In this document: one piece after another, positions 33,728 to 47,242 of the stretch | Numbering within the stretch: the first letter of the stretch is position 1 | How the letters are laid out: each line of letters opens with the position of its first letter | From: Microbacterium sp. oral taxon 186 str. F0373 | GTDB lineage: Bacteria; Actinomycetota; Actinomycetes; Actinomycetales; Microbacteriaceae | DNA: 64,000 nucleotides | Assembly (NCBI RefSeq): GCF_000411455.1 | Contig: NZ_KE150457.1 | Coordinates: 122,401-186,400, forward strand | Reading direction: 5' to 3' | Program-made: the position numbers and the translations under genes | The notes under the pieces: model-generated | Seen by the model: only the letters and a program-made list of their open reading frames with translations | What the model was told of the DNA's origin: nothing | Databases searched by the model: none

Positions 33728-34396
33728 TCAGGAGCGCGGCGGCTCCGGAGCGCTGGGCGGCTCCGTGGTCGGCGGCTCGGTGTCCGCGGGAGGCGCGGGC
33801 GGGGCGGGCGGGGCGGGCGGCTGGTAGCCCGCCGGAGGCGCCGGCGGCTGGTAACCCGCCGGAGGCGTGTACCCTCCGGGCGCCGCCGACGCCTGAACGG
33901 GAACGCCCTGCCAGACGGTGCGATCGGCGAGGAAGCCGTTCGCCGCCCACGGCGCGGGCGGCACGTTCGTGTTCCAGCGCGACTTGTCGAAGGCGAGGAT
34001 GCCGAGCCAGACCAGCCCGAGAAGCACATAGAGGATGACCCAGGGCGTCTCCTTCTGCAGCTTCTGCCCTACTCGCCACGCGGCCAATGCACCCACAGCG
34101 ACCGGGAGCAGCGCGATGATCCACCCGAGAACCGGGACCTGGTTCAGCACGCCGGACACGAGAATGGCGCCCAGCATGACCCACGGGCTGACGTCGCCGA
34201 GCTTGGCGAACACCATGAAGTTGTAGATCGGCACCCAGGCGCGCCACTTGCCCTGGACTCCCGCCTTGTCGAAGATCTTCATCAGGAAGAACGCACTGAT
34301 CACGTAGCCGATCACCGCGAAGATGAAGATGAAGAACGCAAACACGATCAGGGCAGCTGCGGCGGCCGCAGCACTCCCGCCCGAGTAATCACCCAT
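33728..34396 (-). CDS. DUF5684-type membrane protein with Pro-rich repeat tail
   Basis: 222 residues. Four hydrophobic segments (~10-40, 65-85, 88-108, 118-135) with FDKAGVQGKWRAWVPIYNFMVF, the signature loop of DUF5684 proteins. A cytoplasmic or surface tail repeats PPAGYQPPAP-type units, ending in acidic/Pro residues. Function is unknown. The ATG at 34396 has GGAGG five bases upstream. It may be transcribed divergently from the DUF4282 gene. Confidence 0.78.
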   Translation of the reverse strand: MGDYSGGSAAAAAAALIVFAFFIFIFAVIGYVISAFFLMKIFDKAGVQGKWRAWVPIYNFMVFAKLGDVSPWVMLGAILVSGVLNQVPVLGWIIALLPVAVGALAAWRVGQKLQKETPWVILYVLLGLVWLGILAFDKSRWNTNVPPAPWAANGFLADRTVWQGVPVQASAAPGGYTPPAGYQPPAPPAGYQPPAPPAPPAPPADTEPPTTEPPSAPEPPRS

Positions 34397-34574
34397 GAGT
34401 ACCTCCCCCGGCGATTCTCGCCGTCGAGCACGACCACCGTGGCCGGCTCCGGCTCACATCGTATTGGTAGTGGAGCCACAGGCGCGAGGGATCCCGCGGA
34501 GCGTTTCGTCGCATCGCGCGTCGGCCGGAGCGCTAGCCTGGGGCCACCCCCGCCCGCGCCGGAAGGATCCGCCG

Positions 34575-35036
34575 ATGAACGAGCCCGCACTGCCGCCGTT
34601 GCCGGAACGTCCCGCAGAGGAGGTCGCGCGCGACGCGGCATCCGCGCCCGGCATCGCCGGCGTCGACGACACCGGGGTTCCACGCCTCGTCGGCGACCTC
34701 GACGACATCGGTCGCGGCTTCCTCTCCGCCCTGTTCGACCTGACCTTCACGCGGTTCATCACCCGTCGACTGGCGAGCGTCTTCTACCTCGTGGGGCTCG
34801 TCGCGATCGGCATCGCCTTCATCGCGACGTTCCTCTGGGGCCTGATCTCGGGCATCGGATCGCTCGGGTGGAACCTCGGCGGCGGCATCGCGCTCATCCT
34901 GTCGACCCTGATCGTCGTCCCCGTCGTCGCGTTCCTCGCCGTCGTCGTGCTGCGCTTCGTCATCGAGTCGGGGGTCGCCCTCGTGGCCATCGCCGAGAAC
35001 ACCGAGCGGACCGCCGCCAACACGGAACACGACTGA
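34575..35036 (+). CDS. DUF4282 domain membrane protein
   Basis: 153 residues: an acidic/Pro-rich N terminus (~1-50), then FLSALFDLTFTRFITRRLASVFYLVGLVA, the start of the DUF4282 two-helix domain, a second helix pair (~95-140) ending in ...VIESGVALVAIAENTE. Function is unknown. The ATG at 34575 has a GGAAGGA site upstream. The stop is immediately followed by the yaaA stop on the other strand. Confidence 0.8.
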   Translation: MNEPALPPLPERPAEEVARDAASAPGIAGVDDTGVPRLVGDLDDIGRGFLSALFDLTFTRFITRRLASVFYLVGLVAIGIAFIATFLWGLISGIGSLGWNLGGGIALILSTLIVVPVVAFLAVVVLRFVIESGVALVAIAENTERTAANTEHD

Positions 35037-35786
35037 TCAGACGACGAGGTCGATCTCTCCCGGCGCACCGTCGCGCAGAGCCACGCCGGCCGTGTCGGCC
35101 CACGCCATCAGCGCCTTGCGCGTCGCGATGCGCGGGCGGGTCTGCGCGAGCCGTCTGACCACGGCGCCTTTGCCGTGCTTGTTGAAGTGGTTGAGCGCGC
35201 GCGTCACGCCGTCCTCACCGATCGTCACCACCCGCAGGTAGGCCGAATCCACCTCCGCGGGAACGGGGCCGAGGGCGACGTAGGCCTCGGAGCGCAGATC
35301 CAGGATGAATGAGGGCGCGGCGGCACGTAAAGCCTCGGTGACCTCACCCGCCCAGTGTCGTCGCAGGGGCGGGATGCCGGGAAGCGCCGTTCCGGCGGCG
35401 AGCCGATAGGCCGGGATGGCGTCGAGAGCGCCGACCGGCCCGAAGGGCGCGGAGTGGATGAGCACGTGAGCGCCCAGCCAACGCCGCGACGCCGCGTCCA
35501 AGGTGGCGGCATCCAGCGCATCGAAGAGCACTCCCGTGTACCGGTCGACCGCGGGCAACGTCGGGGCGGTGCGCAGCGTGGCGTTGTGGGCGATGTCCGG
35601 GCGCTGGCGCGGAGACAGCTTCAGCACGCGCGCGGCGTGCTCTTCGTCGCCACTCAATGCGACGAGCGCGTCCACCGCGGCGTCGCGCGCCGCGCGCAGC
35701 TCGGGGAGCGCGAGCGCGCCGATGTCGAGAGCTCGCTCCCGCCCGCCGGGACGCTTGGTCTCCGACGGCGGCAACAGGATCAGCAT
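35037..35786 (-). CDS. yaaA: YaaA family peroxide stress protein (DUF328)
   Basis: 249 residues. The family's N-terminal MLILLPPSETKR, the central RYTGVLFDAL and the C-terminal NHFNKHGKGAVVRRLA are all present. In E. coli YaaA limits free iron and DNA damage during hydrogen peroxide stress; the same role is likely here. I chose the ATG at 35786, with GAGGAG seven bases upstream, over an upstream start at 35807. It lies just beyond the terminator of the ATP synthase operon. Confidence 0.9.
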   Translation of the reverse strand: MLILLPPSETKRPGGRERALDIGALALPELRAARDAAVDALVALSGDEEHAARVLKLSPRQRPDIAHNATLRTAPTLPAVDRYTGVLFDALDAATLDAASRRWLGAHVLIHSAPFGPVGALDAIPAYRLAAGTALPGIPPLRRHWAGEVTEALRAAAPSFILDLRSEAYVALGPVPAEVDSAYLRVVTIGEDGVTRALNHFNKHGKGAVVRRLAQTRPRIATRKALMAWADTAGVALRDGAPGEIDLVV

Positions 35787-35809
35787 GGGTGGTCTCCTCG
35801 CGCACAACG

Positions 35810-35857
35810 AAAACCACTCCCCGCCCGAGAAACAATGCGTCCTCGAGCGGGGAGTGG
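35810..35857 (-). terminator. Intrinsic terminator of the ATP synthase operon
   Basis: Arms CCACTCCCCGC (35814-35824) and GCGGGGAGTGG (35847-35857) pair over 11 bp, with an inner CGAG/CTCG stem. Read on the minus strand the stem is followed by TTTTCG. It lies 24 bases after the atpC stop. Confidence 0.8.
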
Positions 35858-35881
35858 ATGCTGGCGGTACTCAGCGGGCGA

Positions 35882-36142
35882 TCAGGACTCGAGAGCGGCG
35901 TGACCGGCCACGATGGTCAGCTCATTGCCTTCCATCGAGAGGAAGCCGTCCTGCGCACGTGCGACGACCTTCGTGCCGTCGGACTGCGTGATGCGCACCT
36001 GCCCTTCGGCGAGGATCGCGAGAACGGGCTCGTGGCCGGTCATGAAGCCGATCTCGCCCTCGACGGTCTTGGCGACGACGAGGTTCGCCTCACCGTGCCA
36101 GACCTCCTCCTCCGCGGAGACGAGGGTGACGGTCAGCGCCAT
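35882..36142 (-). CDS. atpC: ATP synthase epsilon subunit (short form)
   Basis: 86 residues. The beta-sandwich domain is complete: VSAEEEVWHGEANLVVAKT, GEIGFMTGHEPVLAIL and DGFLSMEGNELTIVAGHAA. The chain then stops, so the C-terminal two-helix inhibitory domain found in ~135-residue homologues is absent. Short epsilon subunits occur in related Micrococcales. The ATG at 36142 is one base from the atpD stop, with GGAGAA inside the end of atpD. Last gene of the operon. Confidence 0.93.
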   Translation of the reverse strand: MALTVTLVSAEEEVWHGEANLVVAKTVEGEIGFMTGHEPVLAILAEGQVRITQSDGTKVVARAQDGFLSMEGNELTIVAGHAALES

Positions 36143-36143
36143 G

Positions 36144-37622
<1,479 letters not shown>

Positions 37623-38537
37623 TTACTTGCCGGACGCCAGGGCGTCGGCGCCGCCGACGATCTCGGCGATCTGCTGAGTGATCTCCGCCTGGCGCGCGTT
37701 GTTGCGCAGGCGGGTGTAGTCGGTGATGAGCTTGTCAGCGTTGTCGCTCGCGCTCTTCATCGCCTTCTGGGTCGCGGCATGCTTGGCGGCGGAGGACTGC
37801 AGGAGCGCGTTGAACACACGGCTCTGCACGTACACCGGAAGCAGCGCGTCGAGGACGACCTCGGGGCTGGGCTCGAACTCGTACAGCGGGTAGACCTGGC
37901 TGCTCGCGCCGGCTGACTCCACGACCTCGTCCGCCTCGACGACCTCCAGCGGCAGCAGACGCACGGTCTGCGGCTCCTGGGTCATCATGCTGACGAAGCG
38001 GTTGAAGACGAGGTGGATCTCATCGACGCCGCCCTGTTCCTCGCCGCCGCGGTCGTACGCGTCCAGAAGTGCGCCCGCGATCTGCTCCGCCGTGTTGAAG
38101 TGCGGAGTGTCGGTGTCGCCGACCCACTCCCCCGCCGACGCCATGCGGCGGAACTGGAAGTAGCCCACCGCCTTTCGCCCGACGAGGAAGTACTCGACCT
38201 CCTTGCCCTGCGAACGCAGCAGCTCGCCGAGCTGCAGGCCCTCGCGCAGGATCTGCGAGTTGAACGCGCCGGCCAGGCCCCGGTCCGAGGCGAAGATGAC
38301 GACCGCGGATCTGCGGATCGTCTCACGCTCGGTCGTCAGCGGGTGCTGAACGTTCGAGTGCGTCGCCACGGCGGAGACGGCACGCGTCACGGCCCGCGCG
38401 AAGGGCGAGGACGCGCGCACGCGCGCCATCGCCTTCTGGATACGCGAAGCCGCGATGAGTTCCATCGCCTTCGTGATCTTCTTGGTCGTCTGAGCAGAAG
38501 AGATCTTCTGCTTGTAGACCCTGAGTTGTGCTCCCAT
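37623..38537 (-). CDS. atpG: ATP synthase F1 gamma subunit
   Basis: 304 residues; the rotor shaft. N-terminal helix [31 protein letters not shown], the Rossmann-like middle with [15 protein letters not shown], and the C-terminal helix [24 protein letters not shown] ending in [14 protein letters not shown]. Complete. The ATG at 38537 lies 29 bases after atpA. Confidence 0.97.
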   Translation of the reverse strand: MGAQLRVYKQKISSAQTTKKITKAMELIAASRIQKAMARVRASSPFARAVTRAVSAVATHSNVQHPLTTERETIRRSAVVIFASDRGLAGAFNSQILREGLQLGELLRSQGKEVEYFLVGRKAVGYFQFRRMASAGEWVGDTDTPHFNTAEQIAGALLDAYDRGGEEQGGVDEIHLVFNRFVSMMTQEPQTVRLLPLEVVEADEVVESAGASSQVYPLYEFEPSPEVVLDALLPVYVQSRVFNALLQSSAAKHAATQKAMKSASDNADKLITDYTRLRNNARQAEITQQIAEIVGGADALASGK

Positions 38538-38566
38538 GGATTCTCTGTCTCAGATTGCGCCCGGCG

Positions 38567-40207
<1,641 letters not shown>

Positions 40208-40222
40208 GGTGTTCCTTCTGTT

Positions 40223-41011
40223 CTAGCCAGCGAGGCGCTGGCGCAAGTCGTTGATTCGAGAGGAGACGGTCCCGTCGATGACGTCGTCACCGATCTCCAC
40301 GCGCATGCCGCCGAGCACCTGCGGGTCGACGATGACATTGACCGTCACATCGACGCCGTAGCGGGTGCTGAGCGCGCTCGCGAGGCGCTCCTGCTGCGTG
40401 GCATCCAGGGCGTTTGCGACGCGGACCGTGGCGACCTTCTTGCCGCGCTGGTCTGCGACCAGATGCAGCGCGCGGTTCAGGAGGAAGCGCACCCGACGCT
40501 CACGGGGCTGCTGCACGAGCTGCGACGCGACGAGTGCCGTCGCCTCTCCCGCCCGGCCGCCCAGCAGCTTCTCGATGAGAGCGCCCTTGGCCGCAGCGTC
40601 GCCGAGCCGACTGCCGAGCGCGAGCTCGAGTTCCGGGTTGGCGGCGACGACGCCGACGAGCTGGAACAGCTCGCCTTCGACATCGGTCGACGGGGCACCG
40701 ATCGCGGCCGCGCGAATCGCGAGCTCCTCGATGCCCGAGACGAGATCCTCCGTGGAGGACCAGCGCTGCGAGACCGCGGAGCTCAGCAGTCGGACCGAGA
40801 CGGGGCTGTACGCGGCGAAGACGACGGTGGCGACCTGAGCGCGCGCCTCTGCGGGCGCGCCCCATGCGGAGAGCGCGCCGCTCAGCTGCGCCGAGTCGGC
40901 GATCTCGCGCGCGGCTGCGAACAGCTCGCGAGCGACCGTGAGGTCACCCACGTTCGCCGTCGTCAGCTCCGCCGTGGTCGTCGCCAGTGCCTGAGTGGTC
41001 GCGCTGCCCAT
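40223..41011 (-). CDS. atpH: ATP synthase F1 delta subunit
   Basis: 262 residues, longer than the ~180 of E. coli; the extra length is typical of actinobacterial delta. Ends in the conserved STRYGVDVTVNVIVDPQVLGG and MRVEIGDDVIDGTVSSRINDL. It links F1 to the b-subunit stalk. The ATG at 41011 overlaps the atpF stop by one base (TAATG), so the two are coupled. Confidence 0.93.
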   Translation of the reverse strand: MGSATTQALATTTAELTTANVGDLTVARELFAAAREIADSAQLSGALSAWGAPAEARAQVATVVFAAYSPVSVRLLSSAVSQRWSSTEDLVSGIEELAIRAAAIGAPSTDVEGELFQLVGVVAANPELELALGSRLGDAAAKGALIEKLLGGRAGEATALVASQLVQQPRERRVRFLLNRALHLVADQRGKKVATVRVANALDATQQERLASALSTRYGVDVTVNVIVDPQVLGGMRVEIGDDVIDGTVSSRINDLRQRLAG

Positions 41012-41547
41012 TACTTCGCCTTCTCGAGGTCGGCGAGGAAGCGGTCCACGACGCCCTTCGCCTTGGCGTCGTCGGTGAGCGACTCGCCGATGACGCCGCC
41101 GGCAAGGTCGAGCGCCAGCGTGCCGACCTCGCTGCGCAGCGAGACGAGTGCCGACTGACGCTCCGCCTCGATCTGCGTGTGCGCGGTGGCGGTGAGGCGG
41201 GCAGCCTCGGCGGATGCCGTGTCCTTGGCCTCGGCGACGATCTTCTTGCCGTCCTCACGGGCGGCATCGCGGATCTCTCCGGCCTCCTTGCGAGCCTCGG
41301 CGAGCTGCGCCGTGTACTCCTCGAGGGCGGCCTCGGCCTTTCGCTGGGCCTCGTCGGCCTTGGCGATGTTGCCTTCGATGGCGGCGGCGCGCTGGTCCAG
41401 CAGCACCTTCATCTTGGGGAGGGCGACCTTCCACACAACGATGAGGATGACGATGAAGCAGACACCCGACCAGATGATGTCGTACCAGGCCGGGATGAGC
41501 GGGTTGTGGCCCGTCTCCTCCGCGGCGTACGCGACAAGATTGTGCAT
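41011..41547 (-). CDS. atpF: ATP synthase Fo b subunit
   Basis: 178 residues. One transmembrane helix near the N terminus (IIWSGVCFIVILIVVWKVAL) and a long Ala/Glu/Lys-rich helix (KADEAQRKAEAALEEYTAQL and onwards) that forms the peripheral stalk. The C-terminal part interacts with delta. Ends one base into atpH. Confidence 0.95.
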   Translation of the reverse strand: MHNLVAYAAEETGHNPLIPAWYDIIWSGVCFIVILIVVWKVALPKMKVLLDQRAAAIEGNIAKADEAQRKAEAALEEYTAQLAEARKEAGEIRDAAREDGKKIVAEAKDTASAEAARLTATAHTQIEAERQSALVSLRSEVGTLALDLAGGVIGESLTDDAKAKGVVDRFLADLEKAK

Positions 41548-41578
41548 CCTGTCTCCTTAAAAGAACTGGTGCGGGCGA

Positions 41579-42731
<1,153 letters not shown>

Positions 42732-42776
42732 TGCGCACGCGTTTCGCGGAGCGCGAACGGGCGCAGAGACAGCCTA

Positions 42777-43313
42777 TCAGCCCCGAGGGGCGTTATCGTC
42801 CGCGGGTGGCGGCCCGCTCGCGGCATCCCCCTCCTCCGGGGGTGTCGGGCGACGCGCCTCGTCGGCGACGTCAGCGAGGGTGGGAAGCGTCACATCGCTG
42901 ACGGCGGGGATGCGCATCCGGGTCATCACGACGGCGTCGATGATGAGCGAGGCGACCACGCTCGCCACGAGCGCCACGAAGAAGACGCCGGGTTGGAGCC
43001 ACGGCTGTCCGCGCAGCAGGAAGAGCACGACGAGGAACACGACGAACTTCAGCAGCCAGCCGCCCATGACGGCGCCGAAGAAGATCGGTACGTAGAGGGG
43101 GTCGCCGAACCAGCGGTTCGCGATGAGGATGGTCCCGGCGGTGAAGCCGAGGAACACGGCGGCCAGCACGATCGCGACGATCGCGCTCCACAGTCCGGAG
43201 GGCCCGGCGACGGCGAAGCCGACGATCGCGCCGGCGACGGCGAGCGCGGCCGTGGCCGCCGCCGACCACAGCAGCGTGGTGCGCAGGACGGGGGTGCTGG
43301 AGAGGGAGGTCAT
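42777..43313 (-). CDS. AtpI-like membrane protein upstream of atpB
   Basis: 178 residues with four hydrophobic segments in two pairs (~15-60 and ~80-130), then a soluble Pro/Asp-rich C-terminal tail (ADVADEARRPTPPEEGDAAS). Its position directly before atpB and its topology match AtpI-type accessory proteins that help assemble the c-ring, though the tail is unusual. The ATG at 43313 overlaps the wecA stop by four bases (ATGA). Annotated by position and topology, not by a strong motif. Confidence 0.7.
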   Translation of the reverse strand: MTSLSSTPVLRTTLLWSAAATAALAVAGAIVGFAVAGPSGLWSAIVAIVLAAVFLGFTAGTILIANRWFGDPLYVPIFFGAVMGGWLLKFVVFLVVLFLLRGQPWLQPGVFFVALVASVVASLIIDAVVMTRMRIPAVSDVTLPTLADVADEARRPTPPEEGDAASGPPPADDNAPRG

Positions 43314-44491
43314 GGGTTCCTCGGGGTCGGATCGGACAGCGTGGGGGCGTCGGACGGCGACGCGGGGGGCCGCCGCGACGGCTGGAGGGTGACGACGAGG
43401 CAGGCTGCGACGCCGATGAGTACGAACACGACGCCGACCGTGTAGTCGCCCGGCCACGCCTGGGTCGTGCCGATGTACATGAGCAGCACGCCCACCGAGA
43501 CGACCGCGGTCCACGCGTAGAAGATGAGCACGGCATCACGGTCGCTGTGCCCCATATCGAGCATGCGATGGTGCAGGTGCTTGCGATCGGGCGAGAACGG
43601 CGACTTGCCGCGCGCCATCCGACGCACGATCGCCATGCCGAAATCGAGCAGCGGCAGCAGCACGACGACCACGGGCAGCAGGATCGGGATGAACGCGCCC
43701 AGAAGCTGTGAGCGCCCGAACACGTCGTTGTCGCCCAGCAGCGCAGGGGGCAGGTTGCCCGTGAACACGATCGCGGAGGATGCCATGAGCAGACCGAGCA
43801 GCAGCGCGCCGGAGTCGCCCATGAACAGCTTCGACGGGTTCCAGTTGAGGGGAAGGAATCCGATGCACACTCCGATGAGGGCCACGGCGATGAACGAGGC
43901 CAGGCTCGAGTAGCTGGAGGCGCCCGTGTCGCGGGCGACGAGATACGAGTAGACGAAGAACACGGCGTTGGAGATGAGAGCGACACCGGCGACGAGGCCG
44001 TCGAGGCCGTCGATGAAGTTGACCGCGTTCATCACGATGACGATGGCCACGACCGACATCGCGAAGCTGGCGAAGCTCGACACGACGAACTGCTGGCCGA
44101 AGGGGATGAAGAAGATCTGGATGCCGCCGAAGCCCACGACGATGCCGGCGGCGAGGAACTGCGCCCCGAGCTTGATCATCCAGTCCAGGTCGAAGAGGTC
44201 GTCGGCGACACCCACCACGACGATCAGCGCGGAAGCGCCCAGCAGGGACCAGATCACGGCGGGATCGGCCCAGAAGATGGAGAAGTACGGGATCTGCGAC
44301 GACAGAGCGAAGGCGACGAGCACGCCGAGGAACATCGCGACCCCGCCCACGCGCGGCTTGGGCGTCGTGTGCACGTCGCGTGCGCGGATCTCCGGATAGA
44401 GCTTGAAGCGCATGCCGATCCGCCACACCACCCACGTGAAGGCGAGCGTCGCCACGCCCGTCAGCACGACGGTGAGCAGATAGAACCTCAT
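43310..44491 (-). CDS. wecA: Undecaprenyl-phosphate GlcNAc-1-phosphate transferase (WecA/MraY family)
   Basis: 393 residues, about 10-11 transmembrane helices. Family motifs: DVHTTPKPRVGGVAMFLG near the N terminus, VVGVADDLFDLDW (DD metal site), NAVNFIDGLDGLVAG, FLPLNWNPSKLFMGDSGALL, and PDRKHLHHRMLDMGHS (the HxHH loop). It starts a lipid-linked polymer (teichoic-acid or arabinogalactan-type linkage unit) on the inner face of the membrane. ATGA overlaps on both sides couple it to tsaC and the AtpI-like gene. Confidence 0.92.
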   Translation of the reverse strand: MRFYLLTVVLTGVATLAFTWVVWRIGMRFKLYPEIRARDVHTTPKPRVGGVAMFLGVLVAFALSSQIPYFSIFWADPAVIWSLLGASALIVVVGVADDLFDLDWMIKLGAQFLAAGIVVGFGGIQIFFIPFGQQFVVSSFASFAMSVVAIVIVMNAVNFIDGLDGLVAGVALISNAVFFVYSYLVARDTGASSYSSLASFIAVALIGVCIGFLPLNWNPSKLFMGDSGALLLGLLMASSAIVFTGNLPPALLGDNDVFGRSQLLGAFIPILLPVVVVLLPLLDFGMAIVRRMARGKSPFSPDRKHLHHRMLDMGHSDRDAVLIFYAWTAVVSVGVLLMYIGTTQAWPGDYTVGVVFVLIGVAACLVVTLQPSRRPPASPSDAPTLSDPTPRNP

Positions 44492-45183
44492 GACGCGGGG
44501 GCGTCGTCGAGCGATTCGGGATCGGGTTCGAGCATCTCGCCGAGCACCTCGCGCAGACGCGCGCGGGACACGGCGCCCTCGCGAAGGACACGGACGGGCC
44601 GACCGCCCGCGCCGACGAGGCCGGTGGCATCGACGATCGTCGAGGCGACGCCGTGCGTCGAGGGCCCGCCGTCGAGGTAGACCGCGACACTGTCGCGCAG
44701 CATGCTGTAGGCGCTGTGCGCGTCGACGGCCGCAGCCTTACCCGTCAGGTTGGCGCTGGAGACCGCCAGCGGCCCGCAGTCCTCCAGCAGCTCGAGCGCG
44801 ATGCGATCGGCGGGCATGCGGACGGCCACGGTCCCGTAGGTGTCACCCAGATCCCATGACAGCGAGGGCTGCGATGGCAGGACGATCGTCAGCCCCCCGG
44901 GCCAGAACTCCTCGACGAGCCGTTCCACGGGGGCCGGCACCTCGGCCACGAGCGCGCGCATGGTCGACAGACCGGCGACGAGCACGGGGGGCGGCGACTG
45001 CCTCCCGCGACCCTTGGCGGCGAGGAGGGCCGCGACGGCGCTGGCGCTGAAGGCATCGGCGGCGATGCCGTAGACCGTGTCCGTCGGCATCACGATGAGC
45101 TCGCCGCGGCCGATGGCCTGCCGCGCCTTGCGCAGCCCGGGAAGCAGCTGCTCGGCGTCGCGTGCGTCGAAGAACTCAGACAT
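44488..45183 (-). CDS. tsaC: Threonylcarbamoyl-AMP synthase (Sua5/YciO/YrdC family)
   Basis: 231 residues; makes the activated intermediate for t6A37 in ANN-decoding tRNAs. VMPTDTVYGIAADAFS, AAKGRGRQSPPPVLV, FWPGGLTIVLP, VAVRMPADRIALELLE and PLAVSSANLTGKAA are the YrdC nucleotide/carbamate-binding motifs. The C-terminal ~40 residues are an extension without the Sua5 domain. Four-base overlap with wecA. Confidence 0.93.
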   Translation of the reverse strand: MSEFFDARDAEQLLPGLRKARQAIGRGELIVMPTDTVYGIAADAFSASAVAALLAAKGRGRQSPPPVLVAGLSTMRALVAEVPAPVERLVEEFWPGGLTIVLPSQPSLSWDLGDTYGTVAVRMPADRIALELLEDCGPLAVSSANLTGKAAAVDAHSAYSMLRDSVAVYLDGGPSTHGVASTIVDATGLVGAGGRPVRVLREGAVSRARLREVLGEMLEPDPESLDDAPAS

Positions 45184-45236
45184 ATCCCCACCAGTCTACG
45201 TTTCGAGCGGCTCGGATCGCTCAACGACCGCAGCGG

Positions 45237-46118
45237 TCAGGGACGTACGGCCGTCGTCGCCCGGTCGCGCAGGGTGAGGTCCGGATGCGTGGCGCACGCC
45301 CGCCACCCGGCCGCGTCCAGGAGCGCACGGATGGGCGCGCCCTGCCACTCTCCGTGCTCGATCACGAGTGTTCCGCCCGAACGCAGCAGGCGCAGCCCGA
45401 CGTCCGAGAGGACGCGGACGACGTCCAAGCCGTCCTCTCCCCCGTAGAGAGCGCTCGGGGGATCCCAGAGCCGCACCTCCGGGTCGCGCGGGATCGCGGC
45501 ATCCGGCACGTAGGGCGGGTTGGACACGAGAACCGCGACCGTCCCGTCGAGCTCGGGGAAGGCGTCGGCGAGGTCGATGAACGCGAGACGCACCTGCGGG
45601 GCGTGGGTCGCGACGTTCTCCTTCGCCCAGATGTAGGCGTCGACGGCATTCTCTGCAGCGTGTACGCGCGCCTGCGGGACCTCGGTCGCCATCGCCAGGG
45701 CGAGCGCCCCCGATCCCGTCCCGAGGTCGACCGCGATCGGCTCGGCATCCGGCATGGCGCGCAGCGCGTCGATCGCGAGTTGGGCGACCATCTCGGTCTC
45801 GGGACGCGGGACGAACACGCCGGGCCCGACGCGAAGTTCGAGGTGACGGAACGGTGCGACGCCGGTGAGGTGCTGGAGGGGCTCACGCGTCGCCCGGCGC
45901 CGGATGAGCTCGTCGAACGTGGCCGTGTCCTCCGGTGCACGGTCCCCGCGCAGGGCCGCGGCGAGCAGCTCTCCGCGCGTCAGCGAAAGAGCATGGGCGG
46001 CGAGGAGCTCGGCATCGACGTCGGGCGTGGGGACACCGGCGGCGGCGAGGGTCGCCGTTGCGCCGCGCAGCAGCGCGGACAGATCGGCGGGCGAGCCGGG
46101 AGCATGCGGAGAGGTCAT
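45237..46118 (-). CDS. prmC: Release factor glutamine methyltransferase
   Basis: 293 residues; methylates the GGQ glutamine of release factors. N-terminal helical domain, PLQHLTGVAPFRHLEL, then SAM-binding VDLGTGSGALALAMA and the catalytic VSNPPYVPDAAI. It usually follows prfA directly; here a cysK-cysE cassette and a small membrane protein gene separate them. The start is ATG at 46118. An ORF extension far upstream through cysK is spurious. Confidence 0.94.
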   Translation of the reverse strand: MTSPHAPGSPADLSALLRGATATLAAAGVPTPDVDAELLAAHALSLTRGELLAAALRGDRAPEDTATFDELIRRRATREPLQHLTGVAPFRHLELRVGPGVFVPRPETEMVAQLAIDALRAMPDAEPIAVDLGTGSGALALAMATEVPQARVHAAENAVDAYIWAKENVATHAPQVRLAFIDLADAFPELDGTVAVLVSNPPYVPDAAIPRDPEVRLWDPPSALYGGEDGLDVVRVLSDVGLRLLRSGGTLVIEHGEWQGAPIRALLDAAGWRACATHPDLTLRDRATTAVRP

Positions 46119-46295
46119 CAGCTTTCCCACCCTAGCCGCGCTCGAATGGCGACGCCGCCGCTCCCCGTGCCGAGCGTGAAGATTCGTCACATTCAGCCCG
46201 GGATGAGAGGGGACGCTTAGGCTGGTGCGACACGCTGACGACTGCGCGCACGAACGCGCGATCCGGCGCCACCCGCCCCGCACGAAAGGCAAGCC

Positions 46296-47234
46296 ATGTC
46301 CGGCATCCACTCCGACATCACGAGCGCATTCGGCAACACCCCGCTGGTGCGTCTGAACCGCATCAGCGAGGGCCTGCCCGGCACGGTGCTCGCCAAGCTC
46401 GAGTTCTACAACCCCGCATCCTCCGTGAAGGACCGTCTGGGCATCGCCATCGTCGACGCGGCCGAGGCGTCGGGTGCCCTGCAGCCCGGCGGGACGATCG
46501 TCGAGGGCACGAGCGGCAACACCGGCATCGCCCTGGCGATGGTCGGCGCCGCGCGCGGCTACAAGGTGATCCTCACCATGCCCGCCTCCATGTCGGTCGA
46601 GCGCCGCATGCTTCTGAAGGCATACGGGGCCGAGCTGGTCCTCACCGAGCCGTCGCTGGGCATGAAGGGCGCGGTCGCGAAGGCCGAGGAGATCGCCGCC
46701 GCCACGCCCGGCGCCGTCCTCGCCAAGCAGTTCGCCAACGAGGCCAACCCCGCCATCCACCGCAAGACCACGGCCGAGGAGATCCTCCGCGACACCGACG
46801 GCGAGATCGGCTACTTCGTCGCGGGCATCGGCACCGGCGGCACGATCACCGGTGTCGGACAGGTCCTCAAGGAGCGGGTGCCGGATGCCAAGGTCATCGC
46901 CGTGGAGCCGGCCGACTCGCCGCTGCTGACGAAGGGCACCCCCGGACCGCACAAGATCCAGGGCATCGGTCCGAACTTCATCCCGGAGATCCTCGACCAG
47001 GGTGTCATCGACGAGGTCGTCGACGTCGAGTTCGACGACGCGATCCGCGTCGCCCGCGAGGTCGCGACCACCGAGGGCATCCTCGTCGGCATCTCGTCGG
47101 GCGCGGCGATCTGGGCTGCGCTGCAGGTCGCGGCGCGTCCCGAGGCCGCCGGCAAGAACGTCGTCGTGATCATCCCGTCGTTCGGCGAGCGGTACCTCTC
47201 GACCGCGCTGTACGAGCACCTGCGCGAGGACTGA
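46296..47234 (+). CDS. cysK: Cysteine synthase A (O-acetylserine sulfhydrylase)
   Basis: 312 residues; PLP enzyme that joins sulfide to O-acetylserine. The PLP lysine is in [13 protein letters not shown]; the [11 protein letters not shown] phosphate loop, [16 protein letters not shown] and [15 protein letters not shown] are canonical. The ATG at 46296 has AAAGGC about six bases upstream. It is eight bases from cysE, together a two-gene cysteine operon on the strand opposite to the surrounding backbone. Confidence 0.96.
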   Translation: MSGIHSDITSAFGNTPLVRLNRISEGLPGTVLAKLEFYNPASSVKDRLGIAIVDAAEASGALQPGGTIVEGTSGNTGIALAMVGAARGYKVILTMPASMSVERRMLLKAYGAELVLTEPSLGMKGAVAKAEEIAAATPGAVLAKQFANEANPAIHRKTTAEEILRDTDGEIGYFVAGIGTGGTITGVGQVLKERVPDAKVIAVEPADSPLLTKGTPGPHKIQGIGPNFIPEILDQGVIDEVVDVEFDDAIRVAREVATTEGILVGISSGAAIWAALQVAARPEAAGKNVVVIIPSFGERYLSTALYEHLRED

Positions 47235-47242
47235 TCCCGCAC

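Noticed and set aside
33465..34247. Minus-strand ORF overlapping PP2C and DUF5684
   Set aside because: It is a different frame of two well-supported genes and reads as Arg/Pro-rich sequence.
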